Assembly (NCBI GenBank): GCA_018000295.1
Contig: JAGNKE010000001.1
Coordinates: 124,001-188,000 of the forward strand
Direction of reading: 5' to 3'
DNA: 64,000 nt
Source: Alphaproteobacteria bacterium
GTDB taxonomy: Bacteria; Pseudomonadota; Alphaproteobacteria; Micavibrionales; Micavibrionaceae
The notes beneath the pieces were generated by a model, which saw only the letters and a list, made by a program, of their open reading frames with translations, ran no database searches and was not told where the DNA came from. Shown here piece after piece: positions 57,583-64,000 of this stretch (positions are counted from its first letter, which is position 1; every line of letters begins with the position of its first letter). The translations under genes and the position numbers were made by a program.

Positions 57583-58803
57583 ATGACTGAGTGTGTAACC
57601 CCAAAAGTGCGTACCCCGCGCCTGAGCCGCGTGTTTCAGTCGGGCCTATATGACCAGATTATTGTGGGCGGCGGTCCGGCGGGCGTCTTTACCGCCTCAC
57701 GCATCATGGAACTAGCCCACCAGTCCGGCAAGCCCCTATCCCTCCTTCTGATTACCGATTACCCCAACGTCCCCTGCACCGCTGGCAGCCATCTGGCAGC
57801 GGAGTCCGAGGGTTTCTACGAAGACGATTTCCCTAACAGGGCTGAGGTTATCGCCCTGCACCACAAGGCGCGGCAGGATTTATATGACGCCATCGCAGCA
57901 CAGAAAATCGATTGCCGCCTGCACACAGGCTACGAGATCAAGGCGCGGAATAAGAGTGATCTGGGCGAAACGATCGGCATGCTGGTGGAAAACGGCCTCT
58001 ACAAGCCGCAGGATTTAGGCGAACGGTCCGCTCAGCACGGGTATGTAATAAAAACCCACCCCCACAGCGTCACCTTGAATGGTTGTGCCCAAGTGAATTC
58101 ACCGGAACTGCTCGTGGCCATGCGCGAACGCGCACAGGAACTGGGGAGTCACGAGATGGTCGGCGTCCACTACCTCGGACATAAGAAAACCGAAGATAAC
58201 ACGTTTCGCATTGAGACGGATTCAGGTCTCTACATCTCGAAAAGGCCACCTATTATCGCCACCGGAGCATCCCACCAGCACACGCTGCCATGGTTGCCCT
58301 TTCAACGCAGGATTTACCACACCATGGCCGCAACCATCGGCCCGGTACAGGAAAAGGATGCCCGTTTGTATTCACCTTCTGGCCCTATGGCGTTCCGTGA
58401 GTCAAATTTCAAGACCGACTTCATGTGGGGTGGCATCGATGAAAAAAACGAAATCACCTTCGGCATGGGCGACATTCCAGAAAAAACCCTGGCTCCCTCT
58501 CTCAAAAACGAGTTGCTGGCGCGATTTAACGCCATGCACCCCGGCCTCCTGAAGGCCTATCAACCGCAGTTTCATCTGGGAACGGTCATGGAAACGGCCA
58601 ACAAGCTACCGGTCACACTCGATCTCGGACATTGTATTATCGTAGGCGCCTCCAGCAGTTGGGGTCTTATCCCCTCCTACGCATCCGCGGGCGCAACAGC
58701 GAAAAAAGTAGTTTTCAACGACGACCGAGACCTAAAACTTCTGCAAAGCATACACGATGAGGGCCGGAAAGCGGCCCCTGATCTCGGCCACGCTTTCACG
58801 TGA
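57583..58803 (+). CDS. FAD-dependent oxidoreductase (DAO-like), substrate unknown
   Basis: A flavoprotein of about 406 residues. The dinucleotide-binding motif is IIVGGGPAGVFTASRI near the N-terminus, and a C-terminal FAD region reads CIIVGASSSWGLIPSYASAGATA. The central part (PPIIATGASHQHTLPWLPFQRR, FMWGGIDEKNEITFGMGD) resembles amine- or amino-acid-oxidase-like DAO proteins. The ATG at 57583 is preferred; a GTG-initiated frame at 57553 would add ten residues. It stands alone after the tRNA. Confidence 0.8.
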   Translation: MTECVTPKVRTPRLSRVFQSGLYDQIIVGGGPAGVFTASRIMELAHQSGKPLSLLLITDYPNVPCTAGSHLAAESEGFYEDDFPNRAEVIALHHKARQDLYDAIAAQKIDCRLHTGYEIKARNKSDLGETIGMLVENGLYKPQDLGERSAQHGYVIKTHPHSVTLNGCAQVNSPELLVAMRERAQELGSHEMVGVHYLGHKKTEDNTFRIETDSGLYISKRPPIIATGASHQHTLPWLPFQRRIYHTMAATIGPVQEKDARLYSPSGPMAFRESNFKTDFMWGGIDEKNEITFGMGDIPEKTLAPSLKNELLARFNAMHPGLLKAYQPQFHLGTVMETANKLPVTLDLGHCIIVGASSSWGLIPSYASAGATAKKVVFNDDRDLKLLQSIHDEGRKAAPDLGHAFT

Positions 58804-59554
58804 GCCAAGTAAAATAAGCTATAGCAATGCGTTAGGGAGGTTTTTGACGCTTTGAAAAAAAGAGCATAAAAAATCAAAGAATAATTTTAAAGGGTAGTAT
58901 TGGAAAAAGCAAAATTCTAAAAGCACTTATGATCGAGGTCCGTGGCCTATTTGATGAAAAGGCACATAAAGCCCACCGGCAGTTCACGTGCGCCTTTGAT
59001 ACGGATAACATTCCTAAAAAAAATTGGAGTTGGCCAAGATAGCAGATAAAAACTATGCAGATCAGCCCGTAAAATAAACACCTGAATAATTTCCCACCTG
59101 AAGAACAAAACTATCCACAGGCCTTAACTCTCCATCCCCCACGGTGGAAAACGATTTCCGGTAATCAGCAGTTGTCCGGCCCTTACGGAATAAGTCATTT
59201 TTTATTGACCTAAAATTGATGCTGTGCACAATTTACGAAATACGCATCATTGATTCGAACTGAGACTGACACAAGGACAAACCATCAGAAAGTTTCTCAT
59301 TTTTTTCAACTGAGCCTTTTAAAACCGTAAATCGAAGCAGCCGCCGTTGATCCACTTCAAAATCACCGTCGGCGTGACTCTCTGGCACCCCTGACTTTAT
59401 CATGTGCCTCAACGGCCCAACTCAACGGGTAACTTGACTTAAGCGGCTTGCCGCGATCCTTGAACTAAGAATGGCTTCGCACCTTACGGTTTTTTCGCGG
59501 CTTCATCCGGCCTTTTCGGATGCGGCCATAAACACTGCTTAAAGGAGTACTGCT
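58804..59554. other. 751-base gene-free stretch before the PL7 gene
   Basis: No convincing gene is seen. The longest in-frame stretch I noted is 37 codons from 58929, without recognisable similarity. The first part is AT-rich. A hairpin CATCCG-gccttt-CGGATG lies near 59502-59522 in the likely leader of the PL7 gene, whose Shine-Dalgarno AAAGGAG is about 9 bases before its ATG. A TGGCAC at about 59381-59386 lacks the partner -12 element of a sigma-54 promoter. A remnant of a mobile element is possible but unproven. Confidence 0.6.
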
Positions 59555-61444
59555 ATGCCTTACAATTCTGACCGTTTTAACCTCAAGAACTGGAAGCTCA
59601 CTCTCCCCGTAGACAACAAGGGCGATATCAACGGCGAAGCCCTCGAAATCAGAAATCTCGACAAATTTGAATCCCCGTACTTCTATGATGCCGCCGACGG
59701 CGGCATGGTCTTTATCGCCCACACGGACGGCGCAACGACCAGTGGCTCGACCTACCCCCGCACCGAACTGCGCGAAATGAACGGCGACAAGCGCGCAGCC
59801 TGGAAACCCAGCCAGGGCGGGACCATGACGGCCACCCTTAAAGTCGATGAAGTCCCATCCTTCAAGAACGGCGACCCCGGCCGACTCGTGGTCGGGCAGA
59901 TCCACGGCGCGGATGAGGAGCTTGTGCGCCTGTATTGGGAAAACAACACGGTCTATTTCATCAACGACCGCGCTGGTCCGAACAACAAGGAGATCAAATT
60001 CAATCTTCTGAGCGCGGACGGAAAAACGCCGGACATCGCGTTGGGAGAAAAATTCTCCTACAAGATCGACGCCCGCGGCGATACCTTGAAAATTGAGGTT
60101 CACGCCGACGGTAAAATCTACACTTCTACCACTCCGATCAATGCGGTCTGGCAATCGGACTCGCTTTACTTCAAGGCGGGCATTTATCTGGCCACGAACG
60201 AGGACTCCGGCTCCGGTCGGGCGAAGGCCTCCTTCTACGGTCTCGATTTCGGACACACACCGGGCAGCGGCCTTGGCGGCCTTTCCCCCTCGAACCCTGA
60301 CGGCAACAATCCGCCCCCCGATCCCGATATTATCACCGGAACGCGAAGCGGGAATTCCATCAGCGGCACAAGCGGCGACGATACGGTCCGCGCTGGCGGC
60401 GGCAAGGATATCGTGCGCGGCCAGGGCGGAAACGACACAATCTACGGCGAGGACGGCGACGACAAGCTTTATGGCTTGGAGGGCGACGACAAGCTGATCG
60501 GCGGAACGGGCAAAGACCTTCTCGACGGTGGGAAGGGCAGCGATACCGCCACCGGCGGCGAAGGGGCGGATACCTTTGTGGTCTCACGGGGAGACGGCGG
60601 CCTGCGGATCACCGACTTCGCGGTCACAGGCGCGAAGGATACATTGCTGCTCAAGGGCTACACCAACGCCATGCTGAAAAGCGCCTATCTCAAAAGCAGT
60701 GGATCGGATGTGGTTCTCCATCTCTCCGATAACGCGACCGTCACCTTTGAAGATACGTCCATGGCGGAGATGAAGCTGGCCATCTTTAAGGCGTTCATCA
60801 GCAACAAGGTCAACAGCTTCAACCCCGACGGCGCTGCCGTGCCGGACCCCGATCCGCCGCCCCCGCCGTCCGGGAGCACCAAGCCCACCGATGGAAGCGA
60901 TACGATTATTGGCTCCGACCATGCGAATGACGTCATCAACGCCAAGGGCGGAAACGACAGCGTCAACGGTCAGGACGGAAACGATAAAATCAACGGCGAC
61001 TCCGGAAACGATAAGATCATCGGCAACGACGGGAACGACCTGCTCAACGGCGGCATCGGCAACGACACGCTCTACGGCGACGATAACGCCGACACCCTAA
61101 TCGGCGGCACAGGCGCCGACAAGCTTTACGGCGGTCAGGGCAATGACATCCTCAATAGCGGTCTGGGACAGGATCAGCTCTCCGGCGGTGAAGGCGCGGA
61201 TACCTTTATTTTCAACCAGACACCGGACCTCTACGACATCATCTTCGACTTCAATGTCGCGGAGGACAAAATCGACCTCGGTGGCCTGCTGGAGGATAAC
61301 GGCTTAGTGATCATAAAGCCCGTATCCGGCGGGGATGGCCTCTATATAGACCCGGACGGCAGCAGCGGTTCCGACAAGGTCATGCTTCTGGCCGTCTTCA
61401 AGACGGACATCAGCGCCGACGACCTCAAGGACATTCTGGTCTAA
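59555..61444 (+). CDS. Alginate-lyase-like PL7 enzyme with two RTX blocks, probably type I secreted
   Basis: A 629-residue protein. Residues about 1-235 form a polysaccharide lyase family 7 domain: YPRTELRE (R-T-E-L), GQIHG (Q-I-H) and YFKAGIYLAT are the family signatures, with catalytic Arg, Gln, His and Tyr. A first RTX block (about 258-341, GGxGxDxxx) and a C-terminal-domain-like segment follow. After the proline linker (about 424-447) comes a second RTX block (about 448-560) ending in the C-terminal region typical of type I secretion substrates. No signal peptide is present, as expected for that route. Substrate is probably alginate, by family. Confidence 0.92.
   Translation: MPYNSDRFNLKNWKLTLPVDNKGDINGEALEIRNLDKFESPYFYDAADGGMVFIAHTDGATTSGSTYPRTELREMNGDKRAAWKPSQGGTMTATLKVDEVPSFKNGDPGRLVVGQIHGADEELVRLYWENNTVYFINDRAGPNNKEIKFNLLSADGKTPDIALGEKFSYKIDARGDTLKIEVHADGKIYTSTTPINAVWQSDSLYFKAGIYLATNEDSGSGRAKASFYGLDFGHTPGSGLGGLSPSNPDGNNPPPDPDIITGTRSGNSISGTSGDDTVRAGGGKDIVRGQGGNDTIYGEDGDDKLYGLEGDDKLIGGTGKDLLDGGKGSDTATGGEGADTFVVSRGDGGLRITDFAVTGAKDTLLLKGYTNAMLKSAYLKSSGSDVVLHLSDNATVTFEDTSMAEMKLAIFKAFISNKVNSFNPDGAAVPDPDPPPPPSGSTKPTDGSDTIIGSDHANDVINAKGGNDSVNGQDGNDKINGDSGNDKIIGNDGNDLLNGGIGNDTLYGDDNADTLIGGTGADKLYGGQGNDILNSGLGQDQLSGGEGADTFIFNQTPDLYDIIFDFNVAEDKIDLGGLLEDNGLVIIKPVSGGDGLYIDPDGSSGSDKVMLLAVFKTDISADDLKDILV
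60328..60579 (+). repeat. RTX nonapeptide repeats, first block in the PL7 protein
   Basis: Successive GG-x-G-x-D-x-hydrophobic-x units such as GGNDTIYGEDGDDKLYGLEG and GDDKLIGGTG. They bind calcium and fold outside the cell. The block ends at GGEGADTFV. Confidence 0.88.
60898..61203 (+). repeat. RTX nonapeptide repeats, second block in the PL7 protein
   Basis: About eleven units in tandem, for example GGNDSVNGQDGNDKINGDSG and GGIGNDTLYGDDNADTLIGG. The block closes at GGEGADTFIF, the same ending as the first, which indicates internal duplication. Confidence 0.88.
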
Positions 61445-61475
61445 GACCCATTATGCGCTTGAATAGGTCTGATTT

Positions 61476-61500
61476 CTGCCCCGGCATCCGTCCGGGGCGG
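61476..61500. terminator. GC-rich hairpin after the PL7 gene
   Basis: GCCCCGG (61478-61484) pairs with CCGGGGC (61492-61498) around a 7-base loop, extended by one wobble pair and one C-G pair. It begins 32 bases after the PL7 stop. No T-run follows, so it is not a strict intrinsic terminator; it may end or stabilise the transcript. Confidence 0.4.
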
Positions 61501-61640
61501 AATCCGTCTGTCGGACAATGAAGCGCTTAAGTAACTGTATAACAATACAAATTCACAAATTTGCATTTTTTCCATAAATCTCATAAACTCCGCCATTATT
61601 TATGTAAACAATTATTGCGTAATAGAGGACTTGAACGATT

Positions 61641-62762
61641 ATGACCAGGAAGTTTCATCATTCTAAACCCGCTCACAAACAAGGCAACAATCACGGAAAT
61701 TGCGGCTGTGACGACAAAACCCCCAAATTCTTCAAACTGCCGGAAATTCAGGCGCTAGACACGCTCACAGTCATCAAGGCGGCCCTTCTGGCGACAGTGA
61801 CCCTTCCGGGCACCACAGGTGACGACATCATCACAGGCACGATCGGCAACGACGTCGCGCACGGCGGAACAGGAAACGACACGATCAGCACCTTCGTCGG
61901 CAACGACACGATTTTTGGCAATCAAGGCAATGACACTCTGAGCGGCGGTTCGGGCGACGATGTCGTCTTCGGCGGCCAGGGCGATGACTTTATCGCCCCC
62001 GGACCCGGCAACGACTACCTTTTCGGCGGCCAGGGCGATGATGAAATCCACGGCGGCTCGGATGCAGACGTAATTTTCGGTAATTCCGGCAAGGACTACG
62101 TTCAGGCCGGCCCCGGCGAAGATATCGTCATCGGCGGCTCGGGCGACGACGACCTGCACGGCGGCTCCGACAACGACCTCGTTTACGGCGGTTCCGGCAA
62201 AGACTATATCGAGGGCGGCCCCGGCAACGATCGTCTTTTCGGCGGCACGGGCGACGACACGATCAACGGCAACAGCAGCGACGACACGGTCTACGGCCAG
62301 AACGGCCATGACAGGCTCTACGGTAGCTCGGGCAGTGACAAACTCTATGGCGGCCAGGGTAATGACGTGATCTTCGGAGAGTACGAAATCGGCGTCCACG
62401 CCAGCGCCCCGGGAGACGATCTCCTGAACGGCGGCAAGGGCTGCGATACCCTGACCGGCGGCCTCGGCAACGATACGTTCGTGTTCGACAAATGCGGCGG
62501 CGGCATCGACACCATCACCGACTTCACCCGCACAGCGACAGAGAAGGACAAGCTGGATGTTTCTGACCTTCTGTCCGGTTTCGGTCCGGGCGATGCCATC
62601 GGCGATTTCGTCAAGTTTATCGCAAGCGGCGCGGATTCGATCCTGAAGGTGAACGCAGACGGCCACGGCAACGATTTCCATACGATTGCCGTCCTGAAGA
62701 ATATCGACCTCTCGGGCGTCAATCTGGGCGATCTTGTCACCGATGGTACGATGATCGTTTAA
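61641..62762 (+). CDS. RTX calcium-binding repeat protein, likely type I secreted
   Basis: A 373-residue protein. The N-terminal 57 residues are unusual: a His/Lys/Asn-rich start (KFHHSKPAHKQGNNHG), then NCGCDD and a hydrophobic segment. Residues about 59-277 consist almost wholly of RTX repeats. The C-terminal part (ITDFTRTATEKDKLDVSDLLSG, then ILKVNADGHGNDFHTIAVLKNIDL) resembles the VCA0849-type type I secretion C-terminal target domain. No catalytic domain is visible, so it may be a structural or calcium-binding surface protein. It follows the PL7 gene after 196 bases. Confidence 0.87.
   Translation: MTRKFHHSKPAHKQGNNHGNCGCDDKTPKFFKLPEIQALDTLTVIKAALLATVTLPGTTGDDIITGTIGNDVAHGGTGNDTISTFVGNDTIFGNQGNDTLSGGSGDDVVFGGQGDDFIAPGPGNDYLFGGQGDDEIHGGSDADVIFGNSGKDYVQAGPGEDIVIGGSGDDDLHGGSDNDLVYGGSGKDYIEGGPGNDRLFGGTGDDTINGNSSDDTVYGQNGHDRLYGSSGSDKLYGGQGNDVIFGEYEIGVHASAPGDDLLNGGKGCDTLTGGLGNDTFVFDKCGGGIDTITDFTRTATEKDKLDVSDLLSGFGPGDAIGDFVKFIASGADSILKVNADGHGNDFHTIAVLKNIDLSGVNLGDLVTDGTMIV
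61815..62490 (+). repeat. RTX repeat array
   Basis: An almost uninterrupted series of roughly twenty nonapeptide units of the form GG-x-G-x-D-x-hydrophobic-x (for example GGQGDDFIAPG and GGSGDDDLHGG). At DNA level GGCGGC and GGCAACGAC recur. It closes with GGLGNDTFVFD. Confidence 0.9.
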
Positions 62763-62789
62763 AAGAAAAATCTACAATCTAGTCACAGA

Positions 62790-62815
62790 AAAAGCCCCTA
62801 AAGGGGCTTTTTTTT
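62790..62815. terminator. Bidirectional intrinsic terminator
   Basis: AAAAGCCCCT and AGGGGCTTTT form a 10-base stem with a tiny loop, followed by a run of T on the plus strand and a run of A before it. It ends transcription from the RTX gene (stop 62762) and, on the other strand, from the gene at 62841. Confidence 0.88.
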
Positions 62816-62840
62816 AGTTCAACAATTTCTGCGTACCGCC

Positions 62841-63989
62841 CTAAACCGCACGAACAGGCGTCTGGACACGCTGAGGAGTCGGCCCACCTTCCAAAGCAGG
62901 CTCGGACTCAGCCCCATCGGCAGACTGTACAGCAACGTCAGCCGCGTTTTCAGTTACGATATCACTCGCAGCCTCAGCAGTGGTTCCAACCTGGCCAAAG
63001 CTGTTGGACAGATCACCTCCGGGCTTACCACCCTCAGACGCGGAACCGTTAGAAGCTTCAGCCGTTCTAAGGATAGCGGATTCATTGCGACCGACTGAAA
63101 AACCCCTCTGGGTCTGCGTCATATTCTCAGCGACACCCTTCCAGATTTCTGCAGGAACGCGGGTTGTTTGTCCGCCAACGTTAATCTCCACGCTGTTCTG
63201 GTCATTCAGTGCAAAACCCTTCCATTCAGGCAATGTCGTGGGACGTTCTTCGCGAACCTCCCTGACAGCGGCTTTAAGTTCAAGCACATAATCACGCACG
63301 GCAATCGGATCTGGCGCGTGGTCCCAATCGCGCTTGCTGTCCATATTATCCAGCCCATCATGTAAGTTATCAAGCCCATAGGTTACAGCAGAACCGTCCG
63401 GCATTCTGACACTGGTCGTCAAGAGCATCTCCCGTGTGTCCCCAGTAAACCGCGTCGGACGCTGGGCAAAAGCCGTGCGAAGCTCCTCTGATCCATAGGC
63501 TTTTGTTTCAGGATTATCGCCGTGCACCTTCTCGGCGATATACTTTCGCGCCGAAGTATCCAGGGCGATCGAACTATCGTTTATACCACTCATGATTTGC
63601 CCGACATTGCGGTCGGAAATCTGGTAGACAGTAGCCGGACTTTGCCCCTCACCCTTACTGATCAACAGGAAACCGCGAGACTCCTCCGAGTAAGCCAGTA
63701 TGTGCTGCGGAGACTCTGCGCTGTCGCGCTGACGCTCGGCAATCGAAGCCACATCCTCTAAAACATCTCTGCGAGTGACCCGGTACATTTCATTTAACCC
63801 GAACGGAGGCCCAGATTCTGCTTCCGCCTCTGCCACTGGGGCGGGTTGCGGAGTCGACAGACTAACGCCCGTCTGGGGCGCAATGACCGTCCGTGTATGC
63901 GAGTTTTCAGCGGTAATTCTCGTGTCCGTCTGCCGCGAGTCAGGCGCCGTGCGGATATCCAGACCCTTATCCAGAGCAAAGCCGTTCAT
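62841..63989 (-). CDS. Unknown 382-residue protein
   Basis: No family recognised. It has no signal peptide or membrane helix. The N-terminal 55 residues and the Ala/Glu/Ser/Gly-rich C-terminal 70 look disordered. The middle (about 60-300) seems folded, with stretches such as NEMYRVTRRDVLEDVASIAERQ and PDPIAVRDYVLELKAAVREV. The start is ATG at 63989 (a GTG is directly upstream). It is read toward the terminator at 62790 and begins at the window edge, so its upstream neighbour is not visible. Confidence 0.65.
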   Translation of the reverse strand: MNGFALDKGLDIRTAPDSRQTDTRITAENSHTRTVIAPQTGVSLSTPQPAPVAEAEAESGPPFGLNEMYRVTRRDVLEDVASIAERQRDSAESPQHILAYSEESRGFLLISKGEGQSPATVYQISDRNVGQIMSGINDSSIALDTSARKYIAEKVHGDNPETKAYGSEELRTAFAQRPTRFTGDTREMLLTTSVRMPDGSAVTYGLDNLHDGLDNMDSKRDWDHAPDPIAVRDYVLELKAAVREVREERPTTLPEWKGFALNDQNSVEINVGGQTTRVPAEIWKGVAENMTQTQRGFSVGRNESAILRTAEASNGSASEGGKPGGDLSNSFGQVGTTAEAASDIVTENAADVAVQSADGAESEPALEGGPTPQRVQTPVRAV

Positions 63990-64000
63990 CACGATTTGCG

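Noticed and set aside
59101..59190. Minus-strand reading GQLLITGNRFPPWG, faintly like the end of an IstB transposition protein
   Set aside because: A stop follows at once and the preceding codons show no IstB motif; too short to call an insertion-sequence remnant.
59282..59310. TTCTCATTTTTT as a second copy of the activator site
   Set aside because: Only the left half fits; the TG of the right half is missing and there is no palindrome.
59375..59400. TGGCAC upstream of the PL7 gene as a sigma-54 promoter
   Set aside because: The -12 position reads ACTT instead of TTGC, losing the essential GC.
57394..59554. tRNA-Ser as an integration site for an island reaching to the PL7 gene
   Set aside because: No direct repeat of the tRNA 3' end was seen downstream and no integrase is present.
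59465..60256. Open frame of 263 codons on the minus strand
   Set aside because: Antisense to the PL7 domain and without family features.
61755..62681. 308-codon open frame on the minus strand of the RTX array
   Set aside because: Repetitive GC-rich coding DNA gives long antisense frames; the product is a mirror of the repeats.

Overview
The window reads as a chromosomal segment of an alphaproteobacterium. The evidence is gene order rather than any single marker: ppiD-trpE divergent from tpiA-secG-pyrG-kdsA-eno; the pyruvate dehydrogenase run pdhA-pdhB (with a fused lipoyl domain)-pdhC-lpdA-lipA; a fused ispDF; ntrY-ntrX leading to hfq-hflX; and the envelope/replication block mltB-rlpA-dacA-tmk-holB-metG-tatD. 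Ubiquinone-type (COQ10/RatA) and KDO (kdsA) genes point to a Gram-negative, respiring cell. I cannot fix the order or family from sequence alone. Base composition looks moderate and even, with no obvious large foreign island. The only long gene-free stretch is 58804-59554.

Layout. 1-10645: tryptophan entry gene (partial), periplasmic chaperone, glycolysis (tpiA, eno), protein export (secG), CTP and KDO synthesis, a membrane-anchored YqgE-like protein and ftsB. 10805-18794: pyruvate dehydrogenase and lipoate synthesis, interleaved with four small envelope or accessory genes. 18809-28565: COQ10/RatA-like protein, then on the other strand cinA-pgpA-ispDF, then a forward run ntrY-ntrX-murI-HAD phosphatase-hfq-hflX. 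28578-35828: glutamate synthase gltBD and mazG on the minus strand.

35909-49500 is the most accessory part. It holds an unknown 494-residue protein, a four-gene signalling island, a zinc-linked cluster and an HEIGH-type putative metallopeptidase. In the signalling island a sigma-54 activator is divergent from an operon of two REC proteins and a hybrid histidine kinase. The region between them carries a near-perfect -24/-12 promoter and an upstream palindrome. In the zinc cluster, ABC ATPase, FtsX-like permease with a His/Asp/Glu-rich loop, DUF3299-like protein and Zur-like repressor are read from a region with a 12/13 match to the Zur box. A small membrane protein is divergent from them.

47908-57483 returns to housekeeping: MBL hydrolase, tatD, metG, holB, tmk, dacA, rlpA, mltB, a two-helix potassium channel, dedA and tRNA-Ser(CGA). 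57583-63989 holds a FAD-dependent oxidoreductase, a quiet 751-base gap, an alginate-lyase-like (PL7) enzyme with two RTX blocks, a second RTX protein, a bidirectional terminator and an unknown 382-residue protein. The two RTX proteins look like type I secretion substrates, but no type I exporter lies in the window. Coordinates given for CDS include the stop codon.
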